Shown here: piece by piece, positions 1-9,384 of the stretch | Position numbering within the stretch: the stretch's first letter is position 1 | Layout of the letters: each line of letters starts with the position of its first letter | Source of the DNA: Oscillospiraceae bacterium | GTDB taxonomy: Bacteria > Bacillota > Clostridia > Saccharofermentanales > Saccharofermentanaceae | Assembly (NCBI GenBank): GCA_902776845.1 | Contig: CACYRM010000023.1 | Coordinates: 1 to 34,639, forward strand | Direction: 5' to 3' | DNA: 34,639 nt | Program-made: the position numbers and the translations under genes | Notes under the pieces: generated by a model | Told to the model about the DNA's origin: nothing | What the model saw: the letters and a program-made list of their open reading frames with translations, nothing else | Database searches by the model: none

Positions 1-938
1 CGGGTTCTTTCGGTTGGTGCATGTTCGATTACAACACGCATAAGGACTTCGGTTCAGGTGACAGAGTGTGCTATCACGGCGTTACAGACATGTTCAGAAA
101 TCCGAAGCTCGCCGCGTATGCATACTCAAGTCAGAACAGGGATATAGAGCCCGTGCTGGAGATCAGTTCATCTATGGATATCGGTGAGCATCCTGCGGGC
201 AACAGGGGAGAGATCTATATCTTCTCGAACTGCGACAGCGTAAAGATGTATAAGGATGATATCTTCATCAAGGAATACACAAGAAAAGATTCCTCATACA
301 AGAACATGATCTCTCCGCCGATGCTGATCGACGACTACATCGGAGATCAGATAGCCATGGAAGAGGGTTTTGCAAAAAGACAGACAAAGATCGTAAAAGA
401 CGCTCTTAATTTCTCGGCTGTTTACGGCATGGAGAATATGCCTCTTAAGATGAAGCTTACCATGGGCGAAGCCATGACCAGATATAAGATGACGTTTGAC
501 GATGCTTACCGGTTATTCGCCAAATATGTCGGCAACTGGGGCGGCAAGGTGACAAAATTCAGATTCGAAGGTATCAGGGACGGGAAAGTAGTCAAGACCG
601 TTATCAAGTCGGCAATGACAAAGCCCTGTCTCAGTCTTGATGTATCCTCTTATGAACTCGTTGAAGGCGCGACATATGACGTTGCTTCCATCAGGATCAA
701 AGTTACTGATGAATACGGAAATGTGATGTCTTTCTTTAACAGGCCGGCTATGGTCGAGGTCAAAGGTGATATTGAAGTCCTGGGACCGTCACTGTCCGAT
801 ATCAACGGCGGTATGGGCGGCGTTTACATAAGAAGTGCCGGAAAGGAAGGAAAGGGTACAGTTAAGATCACCGTTCCCGGTTATGATCTTTCTTCTGAAG
901 TGGATTTTACTGTATCGCTTCTTAACACCAGAACATAA
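1..938 (+). CDS. Glycoside hydrolase family 2 enzyme (beta-galactosidase-like), C-terminal part
   Basis: The reading frame is open from the left edge and ends at 938, so the true start lies outside the window. The first visible residues, GSFGWCMFDYNTHKDFGSGD, followed by CYHGV and MFRNPK, match the end of the GH2 catalytic TIM barrel. The tryptophan/phenylalanine-rich segment there lines the sugar pocket. The remaining 250 or so residues look like the C-terminal beta-sandwich domains of long GH2 enzymes, with an Ig-like stretch around DEYGNVMSFFNRPAMVEVKG. GH2 enzymes release beta-linked galactose, glucuronate or mannose, and the exact specificity cannot be told because the catalytic glutamates lie upstream. 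No signal peptide can be judged. A fucosidase gene nearby on the same strand suggests use of host or plant glycans. Confidence 0.85.
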   Translation, partial: GSFGWCMFDYNTHKDFGSGDRVCYHGVTDMFRNPKLAAYAYSSQNRDIEPVLEISSSMDIGEHPAGNRGEIYIFSNCDSVKMYKDDIFIKEYTRKDSSYKNMISPPMLIDDYIGDQIAMEEGFAKRQTKIVKDALNFSAVYGMENMPLKMKLTMGEAMTRYKMTFDDAYRLFAKYVGNWGGKVTKFRFEGIRDGKVVKTVIKSAMTKPCLSLDVSSYELVEGATYDVASIRIKVTDEYGNVMSFFNRPAMVEVKGDIEVLGPSLSDINGGMGGVYIRSAGKEGKGTVKITVPGYDLSSEVDFTVSLLNTRT

Positions 939-980
939 AAACAGGTAAAATAGGGCATATTATCCTTGTGAGGTATTTCT

Positions 981-1604
981 ATGCCGGTCTGTGTATCAAC
1001 TGAAGTAATGCGTTCCAGCGACAGATGGACCATCGAGAATCTCTGTTCATCCAAAGAACTGATGGAGAGGGCGGGGAGAGTGATTTTTGAGCAGGCGGAA
1101 TGGAAAGGTCCTGTCGGCATAATATGCGGTAAAGGCAATAATGCCGGAGACGGTTTTGTCGTTGCGTCACTTCTTAAAGATCACGGTATAGAATGTGAGA
1201 TAGTACTTCTTTATGAAGACTTGTTCTCGGAGGACGGAAGATACTTTTTCGATAAATGTATCGAAAAAGGCATTCCTGTTGTTGCTGATGCGGATTACGG
1301 CAAATATAAGACTATTCTGGACTGCATTTTCGGAACTGGTTTTAAGGGTGAGGTAAAAGAACCGGCAAAGACTGCTATCAGGAAGATAAATGATTCAGGA
1401 GCTTATGTTGTCAGTGCCGATATCAACAGCGGACTTAACGGTGATACCGGCCTTGGTGAACTTTATGTGATCTCTGATCTGACGGTTTCGATTGGCACAT
1501 ATAAGTACGGACATTTTCTCGGCAATGCAAAGACGGCGATGAGAAATAAGGTAAACTGTGATATAGGCATCAGGATCATCGGCGAGACAAAAGATCTTCC
1601 TTAA
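981..1604 (+). CDS. nnrE: NAD(P)H-hydrate epimerase (YjeF N-terminal domain, stand-alone)
   Basis: The 207-residue protein matches the YjeF N-terminal family. It has the loop GKGNNAGDGFVVA near residue 50, DCIFGTGFKG near 113 and the SADINSGLNGDTG motif near 145. The family interconverts the R and S forms of damaged NADH/NADPH hydrates so that a dehydratase can repair them. In many bacteria the epimerase is fused to the ADP/ATP-dependent dehydratase (NnrD). Here the protein stops right after the epimerase domain and no dehydratase gene is in the window. The gene lies 42 bases after the GH2 gene and 60 bases before the fucosidase gene, on the same strand, so co-transcription is possible. The ATG at 981 has a GAGG sequence about 9 bases upstream. 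Confidence 0.88.
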   Translation: MPVCVSTEVMRSSDRWTIENLCSSKELMERAGRVIFEQAEWKGPVGIICGKGNNAGDGFVVASLLKDHGIECEIVLLYEDLFSEDGRYFFDKCIEKGIPVVADADYGKYKTILDCIFGTGFKGEVKEPAKTAIRKINDSGAYVVSADINSGLNGDTGLGELYVISDLTVSIGTYKYGHFLGNAKTAMRNKVNCDIGIRIIGETKDLP

Positions 1605-1664
1605 GGATGAAGGGATAATATCCTGAAATATATGGTGCTTATTTGATTGCGGGGGAGAACGGGA

Positions 1665-3146
1665 ATGGATCAAAAAGAATATCTCAGACTGATAGAAGAG
1701 ACTATAAGCAACGGAAGATATAAGGATGACTGGGAGTCACTTTCCGGTCATAAGATCCCTGACTGGTATTACAGGGCAAAGCTCGGGATATTTATCCATT
1801 GGGGCATATACAGCGTTCCCGCATATGCATGCGAATGGTATCCGAGATGGATGTATAATCCCGGCTCGCGTGAATACGAATACCACAAAAAGAATTTCGG
1901 CGATCCGAAGGACTTCGGATATAAGGATTTTATCCCGATGTTCAGGGGTGAGAACTTCGACGCAGATGCCTGGGTTGAACTGTTCAGGAGAGCAGGCGCA
2001 GGATATGTCATGCCGGTGTGTGAACACCATGACGGCTTTGCCATGTATGATTCTGAATTCAACCGCTGGAATGCCGCGAAAATGGGTCCTTGCAGGGATG
2101 TGGCCGGAGAGATAAAGAAAGCATGTGAGGAGAAAGGCATTGCTTTCTGTGCCTCTTCGCACAGGGCCGAGCATTTCTTCTTTATGAATATGGGTAGAAC
2201 GATAGAGAGCGATGTTAATGACGAGGAATTCCGTGACTTTTACGGACCTGCGTATCTTTGTCCGGAGCTCTCTGACGTTGCGGTATTCCATACGCTTGAG
2301 GATGTTTTTTCTCCTGCAAAGCCCACGGAAGAATGGCTTGTTGACTGGCTCGTCAGGACATGCGAACTGATCGACAGATATAAGCCGTCTGTGCTTTATT
2401 TCGATACATGGATCCAGAACGCGGAATTCAAGCCGTACCTGAAGAAGATGTGCGCATACTATTACAACAAGGCTGAAGAATGGGGAAAGGAAGTAACGAT
2501 CAATTACAAGCACGAAGCATTTCCGCCGTCTGTTGCGACATTTGATGTTGAGCGCGGCGCACTGACCGGGATATCTCCGGTGCCGTGGCAGACGGATACG
2601 GCTATCGGCAAAAAATCGTGGGGATATATCACTGATAACGAGTTTAAACCTTCGCGGCAGATCATATGTGATCTTGTCGATATCGTAAGCAAGAACGGAA
2701 TGCTGCTGATAAATGTCGGACCTAAGCCCGACGGCACGATCACCGCGGAAGAAACATCTGTCCTGAACGAACTGGGCGAATGGATGAGTGTCAACGGTGA
2801 AGGCATCTACGGCACGATACCGTGGAAGACCTTTGGCGAGGGCGAAGTGAATAACACGGCCGGTTCATTTCAGGATAATGAGGAGAAAAACTTTACATCC
2901 GGCGATTACAGATTCACATACAAAAACGGATATCTGTATGCTTTCTGCATGAGACCGGATTCGGATACTTTCATTATCAGGTCGCTCAGGTTAAAAGGGG
3001 AACGCGATATCGTCACAGGTTCCGTGGAAGCGCTTGGAGGTTATGGTGTTACCTGTGCCGCGCGTAATGAGGAGGGAATGAAGATCATCCTTGATAAGAA
3101 ACCCTCATCTGATAAACCGCTCTGTTTTAAGATCGCGATGGCGTGA
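1665..3146 (+). CDS. Alpha-L-fucosidase, GH29
   Basis: The protein has 493 residues from the ATG at 1665, which is preceded by a GGGGGAGA ribosome binding site. An in-frame TTG at 1647 lies upstream of that site and is unlikely. The family signature is clear: WYYRAKLGIFIHWGIYSVPA near residue 40, the histidine pair in VCEHHDGFAMYDS, and SVLYFDTW. In the last of these Asp247 fits the GH29 nucleophile. The C-terminal ~120 residues look like the usual beta-sandwich domain. GH29 enzymes remove alpha-linked L-fucose from glycans with retention of configuration. No signal peptide is visible, so the enzyme should act in the cytoplasm on imported oligosaccharides. It probably works with the GH2 enzyme upstream. 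It converges with the SPFH gene after an 8-base gap, with no clear terminator between them. Confidence 0.93.
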   Translation: MDQKEYLRLIEETISNGRYKDDWESLSGHKIPDWYYRAKLGIFIHWGIYSVPAYACEWYPRWMYNPGSREYEYHKKNFGDPKDFGYKDFIPMFRGENFDADAWVELFRRAGAGYVMPVCEHHDGFAMYDSEFNRWNAAKMGPCRDVAGEIKKACEEKGIAFCASSHRAEHFFFMNMGRTIESDVNDEEFRDFYGPAYLCPELSDVAVFHTLEDVFSPAKPTEEWLVDWLVRTCELIDRYKPSVLYFDTWIQNAEFKPYLKKMCAYYYNKAEEWGKEVTINYKHEAFPPSVATFDVERGALTGISPVPWQTDTAIGKKSWGYITDNEFKPSRQIICDLVDIVSKNGMLLINVGPKPDGTITAEETSVLNELGEWMSVNGEGIYGTIPWKTFGEGEVNNTAGSFQDNEEKNFTSGDYRFTYKNGYLYAFCMRPDSDTFIIRSLRLKGERDIVTGSVEALGGYGVTCAARNEEGMKIILDKKPSSDKPLCFKIAMA

Positions 3147-3154
3147 TCATTTCC

Positions 3155-4258
3155 TCAGTTAGGAAAACAGGATCTGATATCCGCATTGCATGCCGGGCAG
3201 TGTTCAAAAATTACCTGCGAAGGAAGCAGCGTGCCGCAGAACGGGCAGGTTACGTCAACGGGGAATCCTTGCGTGTTTGCTGTTACAGTATTAGCGGAAT
3301 AACTTCCGGCTAGTCCCACGCCTGTGATTCCGCCTATGGCTCCGGCCTGATTGGAGGCTGCAGACTTCATGGCTTCCGTGAATCCTAAGGCAACAAGCGC
3401 TTTGAGCGCTTCGGGATCGTCAGCGAAGATCTTTGCCGAATCGAACTGTTCGACACGTGCTCTTGAATCCTTATCGAGAGTCAGACCGATCAGCGCGATC
3501 GACTCTATGATCATTCCCCGCTGTTCATACCACAGTTCTGATATGGCTTCATTAACCGCGTCTTTTACTCTGCTCATATTAGAGAGAAGCTTAGGAAAAG
3601 GCACCCGGTCACGCACGGCACAAAGATTGAGCGCTTCCTCCATGTGATCCTGCACTTCGAGAAACGGCATTTTCGGGCTGTGTGTAGAACCCATGTAGTC
3701 GTAAACAGTAGTTTCCCTGCCTGTCGTCTTCTTAAAGAACCTGACCGGGTCAACTATACGGAATGAGAACATTATCCGGAATTTGAAATACAGAGTCCCG
3801 TAAACCGGATCAGGATAAGGAACTTTAATGAATTCATCGCTTGTCTGATTCATTATCTCAAGACCATTGATGAAGTATATCTTCTGGCTCTTCGTGATCT
3901 CGCCCGCGAATCTGAAACGGTCGAAAACATCAGCCGCGGCACTTTTGAGTCCGCCTGAAAGAATGGATCCGGAGGATGAGTTTTCCCAGGTATATAAGCC
4001 GGGCGTGGTAACGCAGTCTGCAATTTTGCCATTGTCGATCATGAGGGCGTAAGTCCCTTCGGGAACGAGCACTTTGGAGCCGGCCGATATGATATCGCTG
4101 CTGCCTTCGTTGCGCCCGAAGGAATTTTGCCGGTGCGCGCGTTTTACGAGCATGTCCTGACCTAAAGAATCAGTTCTGAATGTCTCAAGATACTGGTCCT
4201 TGAGTTCGGAATTAATTGAATCTGACAAAGTGCCGGCGACGTTGCTGATAAAACCCAT
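3155..4258 (-). CDS. SPFH-domain protein with C-terminal zinc ribbon (YdjI-like)
   Basis: This 367-residue protein resembles the 'virion core protein'/YdjI group of SPFH (stomatin/prohibitin/flotillin/HflK) proteins. An SPFH-like region spans about residues 55-270. Features there include SAGSKVLVPEGTYALMIDNG, PVYGTLYFKFRIMFSFRIVD, and the late helix-rich segment ending DKDSRARVEQFDSAKIFADD. A Gly/Ala/Ser-rich linker follows. The C-terminus carries two CxxC pairs, CPFC and CPAC, forming a zinc ribbon. No transmembrane segment is obvious. In Bacillus, YdjI is tied to membrane stress proteins (the PspA/LiaI-type responses), which suggests a scaffold at the membrane, but that is inference. It is divergent from the hypothetical gene at 4527. 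Confidence 0.8.
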   Translation of the reverse strand: MGFISNVAGTLSDSINSELKDQYLETFRTDSLGQDMLVKRAHRQNSFGRNEGSSDIISAGSKVLVPEGTYALMIDNGKIADCVTTPGLYTWENSSSGSILSGGLKSAAADVFDRFRFAGEITKSQKIYFINGLEIMNQTSDEFIKVPYPDPVYGTLYFKFRIMFSFRIVDPVRFFKKTTGRETTVYDYMGSTHSPKMPFLEVQDHMEEALNLCAVRDRVPFPKLLSNMSRVKDAVNEAISELWYEQRGMIIESIALIGLTLDKDSRARVEQFDSAKIFADDPEALKALVALGFTEAMKSAASNQAGAIGGITGVGLAGSYSANTVTANTQGFPVDVTCPFCGTLLPSQVIFEHCPACNADIRSCFPN

Positions 4259-4453
4259 TTTCTCCTGTTTTCCCCGATGCTGATCGAGTGGCAGGCTCTT
4301 TGCAAAAACCTGATGCCTTGTTTTTCTTACAGGTCAAGTATAAAGATCTGAGGCGGGTTTTGTCTATAAAGGCTGAAGCATAATTGCCAAAGTTATGGGG
4401 TATAACTTAAGAGTTTGTCCTCTGTTGCTTTCAAATCCGTCATGTTAATCTTA

Positions 4454-4484
4454 CGGCAGACAGGAAGTACCGGCCTGTCTGCCG
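4454..4484. repeat. 11-bp perfect inverted repeat in the leader of the 4527 gene
   Basis: CGGCAGACAGG and CCTGTCTGCCG are separated by nine bases (AAGTACCGG). The hairpin lies about 30 bases before the ribosome binding site of the downstream gene. Only a short T run (TTTT) follows after CGG, so it is a poor terminator. It may be an operator or an mRNA leader hairpin. The rest of the 268-base divergent gap shows no convincing promoter. Confidence 0.5.
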
Positions 4485-4526
4485 CGGTTTTGGGGAGAAG
4501 CATTTTCGCTTATGGGGGATAAGAAT

Positions 4527-5510
4527 ATGTGTCCTGAAACGAATGTAGTTATTGTTGAGCCCGGAAAGATCAGTAAGAAGGCGCTGCTGTGTATTGGTAT
4601 TGCACTGCTGCTGATACTTGGTATATCAGGTTTCCTGATATACCGTTCTGCCGTTCTTCAGAGGATTCCGGAACTTGTACGTGTAGATGAGCTTGAAGTC
4701 GATTACTATGATGTGTCTTTTTCGAGCTTCGACGGGAAGACCAATAAATACATATCCCGGAATTCCCGGACGCGTGAAGAGTCATTGGCTTTTTTGGACA
4801 GTGTACATATATTCACATCAACTAGAGGATATAAAGTTAATAACTGGACTGCGGATAAGATCACTTATCCGGTATATGCTGTAACGATAAGGCCGGTAAG
4901 ATACAAGACTGAAGAGTTCATATCGGGTGAGACGGTTGTCTGGAGTAACGGATACCTGTTTACTGCTTCGGGAGATGTCTATAGATGCAATCCGGATTTT
5001 AAGCCTTTCATGGAAACCGATGATAATGATTTTGTGAGGGAAGTGGAAATAGACAGCATTTCTAACATCAGGAATTTCCGTCCGCTATTCTATGCCGGTT
5101 CTGAGTGGAATACGGATCTGCTGAGACCAAGCGGGATCACTGAATATGAGACTGCCGAAGGTATAGAAGCCGGGATTACTGAAATATCCGAGCTCTCAGG
5201 TTTTCCTCTGGTCACCATTCTGCTCAGGAATACAAGTGAAAAAGACTGGCATTATGAGGATTACTCCCTGTTTGTAAATATGGTTGTGGATGTGGACGGA
5301 GAGTTGTATTACCTTTATCACGATCCGACCATTGATGATGATATCAGGACCTTTCCGGGATACAACGAAGTCCTTGAGGCAGGCTCGGAGAACACTGCTC
5401 AGATCAGTCTCGGATTCTATGGAACGCTCCCTCCGGGTGATTATAAGATCATTATCTACGGACTGGACGGATCCGATCTCAATTATGTGAGCGTGGATTA
5501 TCATAAATAA
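4527..5510 (+). CDS. Membrane-anchored hypothetical protein with Ig-like C-terminal domain
   Basis: I do not recognise this protein with certainty. From the ATG at 4527 it has 327 residues. That start has GGGGGA seven bases upstream, a better site than that of the in-frame ATG at 4512. A single hydrophobic helix lies at about residues 17-38 (KKALLCIGIALLLILGISGF) after a short, mildly charged N-terminus. The remaining ~285 residues should therefore sit outside the membrane. The last ~100 residues run from VTILLRNTSEKDW through a beta-rich segment to LPPGDYKIIIYG. They resemble bacterial Ig-like domains found in clostridial surface proteins. It is probably a surface lipid- or wall-proximal protein of unknown role. 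It converges with leuS and shares the hairpin at 5513-5540. Confidence 0.6.
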   Translation: MCPETNVVIVEPGKISKKALLCIGIALLLILGISGFLIYRSAVLQRIPELVRVDELEVDYYDVSFSSFDGKTNKYISRNSRTREESLAFLDSVHIFTSTRGYKVNNWTADKITYPVYAVTIRPVRYKTEEFISGETVVWSNGYLFTASGDVYRCNPDFKPFMETDDNDFVREVEIDSISNIRNFRPLFYAGSEWNTDLLRPSGITEYETAEGIEAGITEISELSGFPLVTILLRNTSEKDWHYEDYSLFVNMVVDVDGELYYLYHDPTIDDDIRTFPGYNEVLEAGSENTAQISLGFYGTLPPGDYKIIIYGLDGSDLNYVSVDYHK

Positions 5511-5540
5511 AAAGACCGTCTCAATTTTGTGAGACGGTCT
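5505..5540 (-). terminator. Rho-independent terminator of leuS
   Basis: An 11-bp perfect stem, AGACCGTCTCA / TGAGACGGTCT, has the six-base loop ATTTTG. Read on the minus strand it is followed by TTTTATTTA, so it serves leuS. It begins immediately after the stop of the converging gene and may stop both transcripts. Confidence 0.85.
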
Positions 5541-5563
5541 CAGATATTCGTTACCAGCGAAGA

Positions 5564-8047
5564 TTACTTCGCTACGATGTTGGCGATCCTGCCCTTGACG
5601 TAGATGAACTTCACGACTGATCTTCCGTTCAGAGCGCCAGCAAGTCTGTCATCCGCATTTACGATTGCTTCGACTGCAGCCTGGTCGGCTTCAGCGGGAA
5701 TGTTTACCTTGAACTGGACTTTGCCGTTGATCTGTACTGCGATCTCGATCTCGTCTTTAACCAGCGCACTCTCATCAACCTCAGGCCACTTCTGGTTGTA
5801 GATGGAATAGCTGTTGCCCAGAGCTTCGCACCAGAGTTCTTCCGTGAAGTGGGGAGCGAAAGGTGCAAGGAGAAGAACCAGCTTCTCGGTTGCGTATCTC
5901 TTGAACTCATCCTTGGCGGAAGCATCCTGGCTGTACTTTGTGATCGCATTCAGGAGCTCCATCATTCTTGCGATAGGAGTGTTGAACTGGAATTTCTCGA
6001 TGTCTGCAGTTGAACTCTTGACAGCATAGTTAACCGCATAGTTGAGCTCCTTGTCGGCAGATGTCATTTCAGCTTTTGCAGGGACTGAAGATGATGCGGT
6101 TCCTGCACAGTCAGCCACGCATGTCTCGATCCTTCTGAAGAACTTGACGATAGCCTGAAGTCCTGAATCAGACCAGGGACCGCCTTCGATGTAAGCAAAG
6201 CCGAATCCGAGATATGTTCTGAATACATCGGAACCGTACTTGCTGATATAGTCATCCGGCGCAACGGTATTGCCTCTGGACTTGCTCATCTTCTGGCCGT
6301 CAGGTCCGAGGATGGTACCCTGGTGAACGAGGCTTGTGAAGGGTTCGTCAAAATCAAGCATTCCCATGTCACGCATAGCCTTTGTGAAGAATCTTGCGTA
6401 GAGAAGGTGCATGCACGCGTGCTCGGCACCGCCGACATATTTATCGACAGGGCAGAACTTGTTGATCTTGTCCCTGGAGAACATTTCCTTATCGTTTTTG
6501 TTATCCGGATATCTGAACTGATACCAGGAGGAATCAACGAAAGTATCCATCGTATCGGGATCACGTCTTGCATCGCCGCCGCACTTGGGACACTTGCAGT
6601 TCATGAATGATTCGCACTTTGCAAGCGGGCTCTCACCGTCAGGTGTGAACTCAACGTCGTAGGGGAGGAGAACAGGGAGCTGGTCCTCGGGTACGGGTAC
6701 AACGCCGCATGAAGGGCAGTGAATCATCGGGATAGGTGTTCCCCAGTATCTCTGGCGTGAGATGAGCCAGTCACGGAGTCTGTAGTTGATCTTCCATTCA
6801 CCCATGCCGATCTCAGAGAGCTTTGCGACGATTGCCTTCTGCGCATCGTGCATCTCCATGCCGTCGAATTCATCTGAATTGCAGAGGTAACCCTTCTTCT
6901 CGCAGTAGGGAAGCTCTGAATCAACACCCTTCTCAGGCTGGATAACGCGGATGATATCAAGGCCGTATTTATGCGCGAAATCAAAGTCTCTCTCATCGTG
7001 TGAAGGAACAGCCATGACAACGCCTGTACCGTAACCTGCAACAACATAATCAGCTGCCCAGATAGGAACCCTTCTCCCGTTCAGCGGGTGGATGGCGTAA
7101 GCTCCAGTGAACACACCCGTCTTCTCGCGTGTCGTGGACATACGGTCGATCTCATTAACCTTGGCGGTTGCCTGACGGTAAGCCTCAACAGCTTCACGGC
7201 ACTCGTCGGTGGTTAGCTGAGCGCAGAGCTCTGATTCGGGTGCGATAACAACATATGTGATTCCCATGAACGTATCGACTCTTGTCGTAAATACTTCAAG
7301 CTTCATGGGAGAGCCGTCCTCGTTTGTAAGACGCTCGCCGTTCTTCTCAACATAGAGCGCAACCTGCGCGCCTTCGGATCTGCCGATCCAGTTCTTCTGA
7401 AGCTTCTTGGTCTTCTCGGGCCAGTCGAGCTTCGGAAGATCATCTAAGAGTTCCTGCGCATATTCAGTGATCTTGAAGAACCACTGTGTCATGTTCTTTC
7501 TTACAACTTCCGTATGGCATCTCTCGCAGGCGCCGTCAACGACCTGCTCGTTGGCGAGAACGGTCTTGCATGAAGGACACCAGTTGACCGGCGCGTTCTT
7601 ACGGTAAGCGAGGCCTCTCTTGTAGAGTTCGATGAAGAACCACTGGTTCCATCTGTAATAATCGGGCATGCAGGTCTTTACCTCGAAGTCCCAGTCTACT
7701 GTAGTACCCATGGCCTGGAGCTGCTTTTCCATCGTATCGATGTTCTTGAGCGTTGAATCCTGAGGATGGATGCCCGTCTTGATCGCATAGTTCTCAGCTG
7801 GGAGTCCGAAAGAGTCGAATCCCATGGGGTGGAAGAGGTTATAGCCCTGCATATGCTTGAACCTTGCCCAGGAGTCAGTCAGCGAATAGTTATACCAATG
7901 GCCCAAGTGTAAGTTTGCACCGGAAGGGTATGAGAACATCTCTAGGCAATAAAGCTTCTCGCCCTCAGCGTCCGGATCATACTTGTAGAGGCCTGTTTCG
8001 GCCCATTTTGCCTGCCACTTCTTGTCTGTCTCATTTGAATAACTCAT
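5564..8047 (-). CDS. leuS: Leucyl-tRNA synthetase
   Basis: This is a full-length bacterial-type class I synthetase of 827 residues. The HIGH motif appears as HLGH (47-50) in the context [15 protein letters not shown]. The KMSKS motif is intact at 586-590 ([10 protein letters not shown]). The CP1 editing domain is present with its threonine-rich segment [19 protein letters not shown] and [15 protein letters not shown]. The aspartate in the latter checks misactivated amino acids. A four-cysteine zinc module (CPSC...CERC) and a second cysteine-rich insertion ([12 protein letters not shown]) are visible. The enzyme charges tRNA-Leu with leucine. The start has AGGAG upstream. The 5' leader is short and holds no T-box, which many Firmicutes synthetase genes carry. 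Confidence 0.98.
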   Translation of the reverse strand: MSYSNETDKKWQAKWAETGLYKYDPDAEGEKLYCLEMFSYPSGANLHLGHWYNYSLTDSWARFKHMQGYNLFHPMGFDSFGLPAENYAIKTGIHPQDSTLKNIDTMEKQLQAMGTTVDWDFEVKTCMPDYYRWNQWFFIELYKRGLAYRKNAPVNWCPSCKTVLANEQVVDGACERCHTEVVRKNMTQWFFKITEYAQELLDDLPKLDWPEKTKKLQKNWIGRSEGAQVALYVEKNGERLTNEDGSPMKLEVFTTRVDTFMGITYVVIAPESELCAQLTTDECREAVEAYRQATAKVNEIDRMSTTREKTGVFTGAYAIHPLNGRRVPIWAADYVVAGYGTGVVMAVPSHDERDFDFAHKYGLDIIRVIQPEKGVDSELPYCEKKGYLCNSDEFDGMEMHDAQKAIVAKLSEIGMGEWKINYRLRDWLISRQRYWGTPIPMIHCPSCGVVPVPEDQLPVLLPYDVEFTPDGESPLAKCESFMNCKCPKCGGDARRDPDTMDTFVDSSWYQFRYPDNKNDKEMFSRDKINKFCPVDKYVGGAEHACMHLLYARFFTKAMRDMGMLDFDEPFTSLVHQGTILGPDGQKMSKSRGNTVAPDDYISKYGSDVFRTYLGFGFAYIEGGPWSDSGLQAIVKFFRRIETCVADCAGTASSSVPAKAEMTSADKELNYAVNYAVKSSTADIEKFQFNTPIARMMELLNAITKYSQDASAKDEFKRYATEKLVLLLAPFAPHFTEELWCEALGNSYSIYNQKWPEVDESALVKDEIEIAVQINGKVQFKVNIPAEADQAAVEAIVNADDRLAGALNGRSVVKFIYVKGRIANIVAK

Positions 8048-8082
8048 GTTAAAGACTCCTATTCTTTAAAAATGAACACCTA

Positions 8083-8088
8083 ATTATA
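8083..8088 (-). promoter_or_regulatory. -10 element for leuS
   Basis: On the minus strand this is a perfect TATAAT, 35 bases before the leuS start codon. No good -35 hexamer is seen at 17 bases (GTAATT region). The position implies a leader of only about 30 bases. Confidence 0.55.
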
Positions 8089-8244
8089 CTCCGATGTTCC
8101 CGAAAATTACATATAAAGTGTTGTCCGCCGGAAATATTTTCGAGAGAATCAAAGCGTTTTGCTAATTGCGCGAAAATGCCTGAAATGCCGTAATATCGCC
8201 ACAAAATGAAATAAGATTGTCACTTAAAATAGGGCGTCCCGTGA

Positions 8245-8273
8245 TTGATTTTTATTATGTCTGATGTAATAAT
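8245..8273 (+). promoter_or_regulatory. SigA-type promoter for mreB
   Basis: TTGATT and AATAAT are separated by 17 bases, giving four and five matches to the consensus. The promoter lies 63 bases upstream of the mreB start in an A/T-rich divergent region with no other feature. Confidence 0.55.
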
Positions 8274-8336
8274 AAATTGAATTTTTGCGGGTAATCGCGT
8301 CATTTTGATGCGTTTTCTGATATATAGAGGTGAACT

Positions 8337-9347
8337 ATGGGTTTAGGCATGGAAATAGGTGTCGATCTCGGCACCAGCAGTGTTCTTGTTTATATAAGGG
8401 GTAAGGGAATCGTTCTCAAGGAGCCATCGGTCGTTGCGGTTAACAGCAAGACAGGTAAGGTTCTGGCTGTAGGTGAGTCAGCTTCTCTCATGCTCGGACG
8501 TACACCGGGTATCGTTGAAGCCATCAGACCTCTCCGCGAAGGCGTAATCTCAGACTTCAGAGCCACGGAAGTTATGCTCAAGGCTTTTATCGGAAGAGTA
8601 TGCACGGGTCTCCGCGCTACGTATTTCAAGCCCACGATCGTAGTCTGCGTTCCTTCGGTAATCACTCCGGTTGAGCAGCAGGCTGTTGAGAACGCCTGCC
8701 GTCATGCCGGCGCAAAGGACGTTTTCCTCATCAGGGAGCCTATCGCCGCAGCTATCGGTGCAGGTATCGATATCACAAAAGCCTGCGGTTCTATGGTCGT
8801 TGATATCGGAGGCGGTACAACTGATATCTCCGTTATATCTCTCTGCGAACCTGTTGTTGACGCCTCTTTGAAGGTCGCAGGCGATAAATTCGATGAAGCT
8901 ATCATCAAGCATGTAAGGAAGAGACACAACATCCTCATCGGTGAGAAGACAGCAGAGAAGCTCAAGATCGAGATCGGCTGCGCTTATCCGAGAGATGAGG
9001 AGCTTACTTTGGATGTTCAGGGAAGAAATATCATCACCGGTCTTCCTTCCACGGTTACGGTATCATCCACTGAAATGCTTGAAGCACTTGAAGAGCCTAT
9101 CACACAGATCTTCGAGGCCGTTCATAACGTTCTCGAGAGAACACCTCCGGAACTCATGGCGGATATTTCCCAGAGAGGTATCGTTATGACAGGCGGCGGA
9201 GCTATGCTTTACGGTCTTGACCACATGCTGTCCAACAGGATCGGCATCGATGTTTATCTTGCCCAGGATCCGGTCTCCTGCGTTGTTATCGGAACCGGCA
9301 AGGCGCTCGACATGATGGATAAGTTTGCCGCGCTGAGCGATAACTGA
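8337..9347 (+). CDS. mreB: Rod shape-determining protein MreB (actin-like)
   Basis: The 336-residue protein matches MreB/Mbl across its full length. The phosphate-1 loop is IGVDLGTSSVLVY near residue 7, followed by GKGIVLKEPSVVAV. The phosphate-2 loop is VVDIGGGTTDISVISL near 155. The adenosine segment is GIVMTGGGAMLYGLD near 280. MreB polymerises under the membrane with ATP and guides side-wall peptidoglycan synthesis, so a rod-shaped cell is likely. The gene stands alone: mreC and mreD, usual partners, are not beside it, so this could be a second paralogue (Mbl-like). AGAGGTG precedes the ATG. The promoter at 8245-8273 and the hairpin at 9385-9413 suggest a single-gene transcript. Confidence 0.95.
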   Translation: MGLGMEIGVDLGTSSVLVYIRGKGIVLKEPSVVAVNSKTGKVLAVGESASLMLGRTPGIVEAIRPLREGVISDFRATEVMLKAFIGRVCTGLRATYFKPTIVVCVPSVITPVEQQAVENACRHAGAKDVFLIREPIAAAIGAGIDITKACGSMVVDIGGGTTDISVISLCEPVVDASLKVAGDKFDEAIIKHVRKRHNILIGEKTAEKLKIEIGCAYPRDEELTLDVQGRNIITGLPSTVTVSSTEMLEALEEPITQIFEAVHNVLERTPPELMADISQRGIVMTGGGAMLYGLDHMLSNRIGIDVYLAQDPVSCVVIGTGKALDMMDKFAALSDN

Positions 9348-9354
9348 TACTGAT

Positions 9355-9383
9355 TGACGGAAACAATTACAAATGTTATATTA
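9355..9383 (+). promoter_or_regulatory. SigA-type promoter upstream of rho
   Basis: TTGACG, a 17-base spacer and TATATT give five of six matches at each hexamer. The predicted start site near 9390 falls inside the hairpin at 9385-9413 and leaves a leader of about 145 bases before rho. Confidence 0.65.
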
Positions 9384-9384
9384 T

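Noticed and set aside
1737..2513. A 258-residue minus-strand frame inside the fucosidase gene
   Set aside because: Fully covered by a well-matched GH29 coding sequence; the composition is atypical of a real protein here.
4259..4453. TTGACC on the minus strand as a promoter for the SPFH gene
   Set aside because: No acceptable -10 hexamer lies 16-18 bases downstream.
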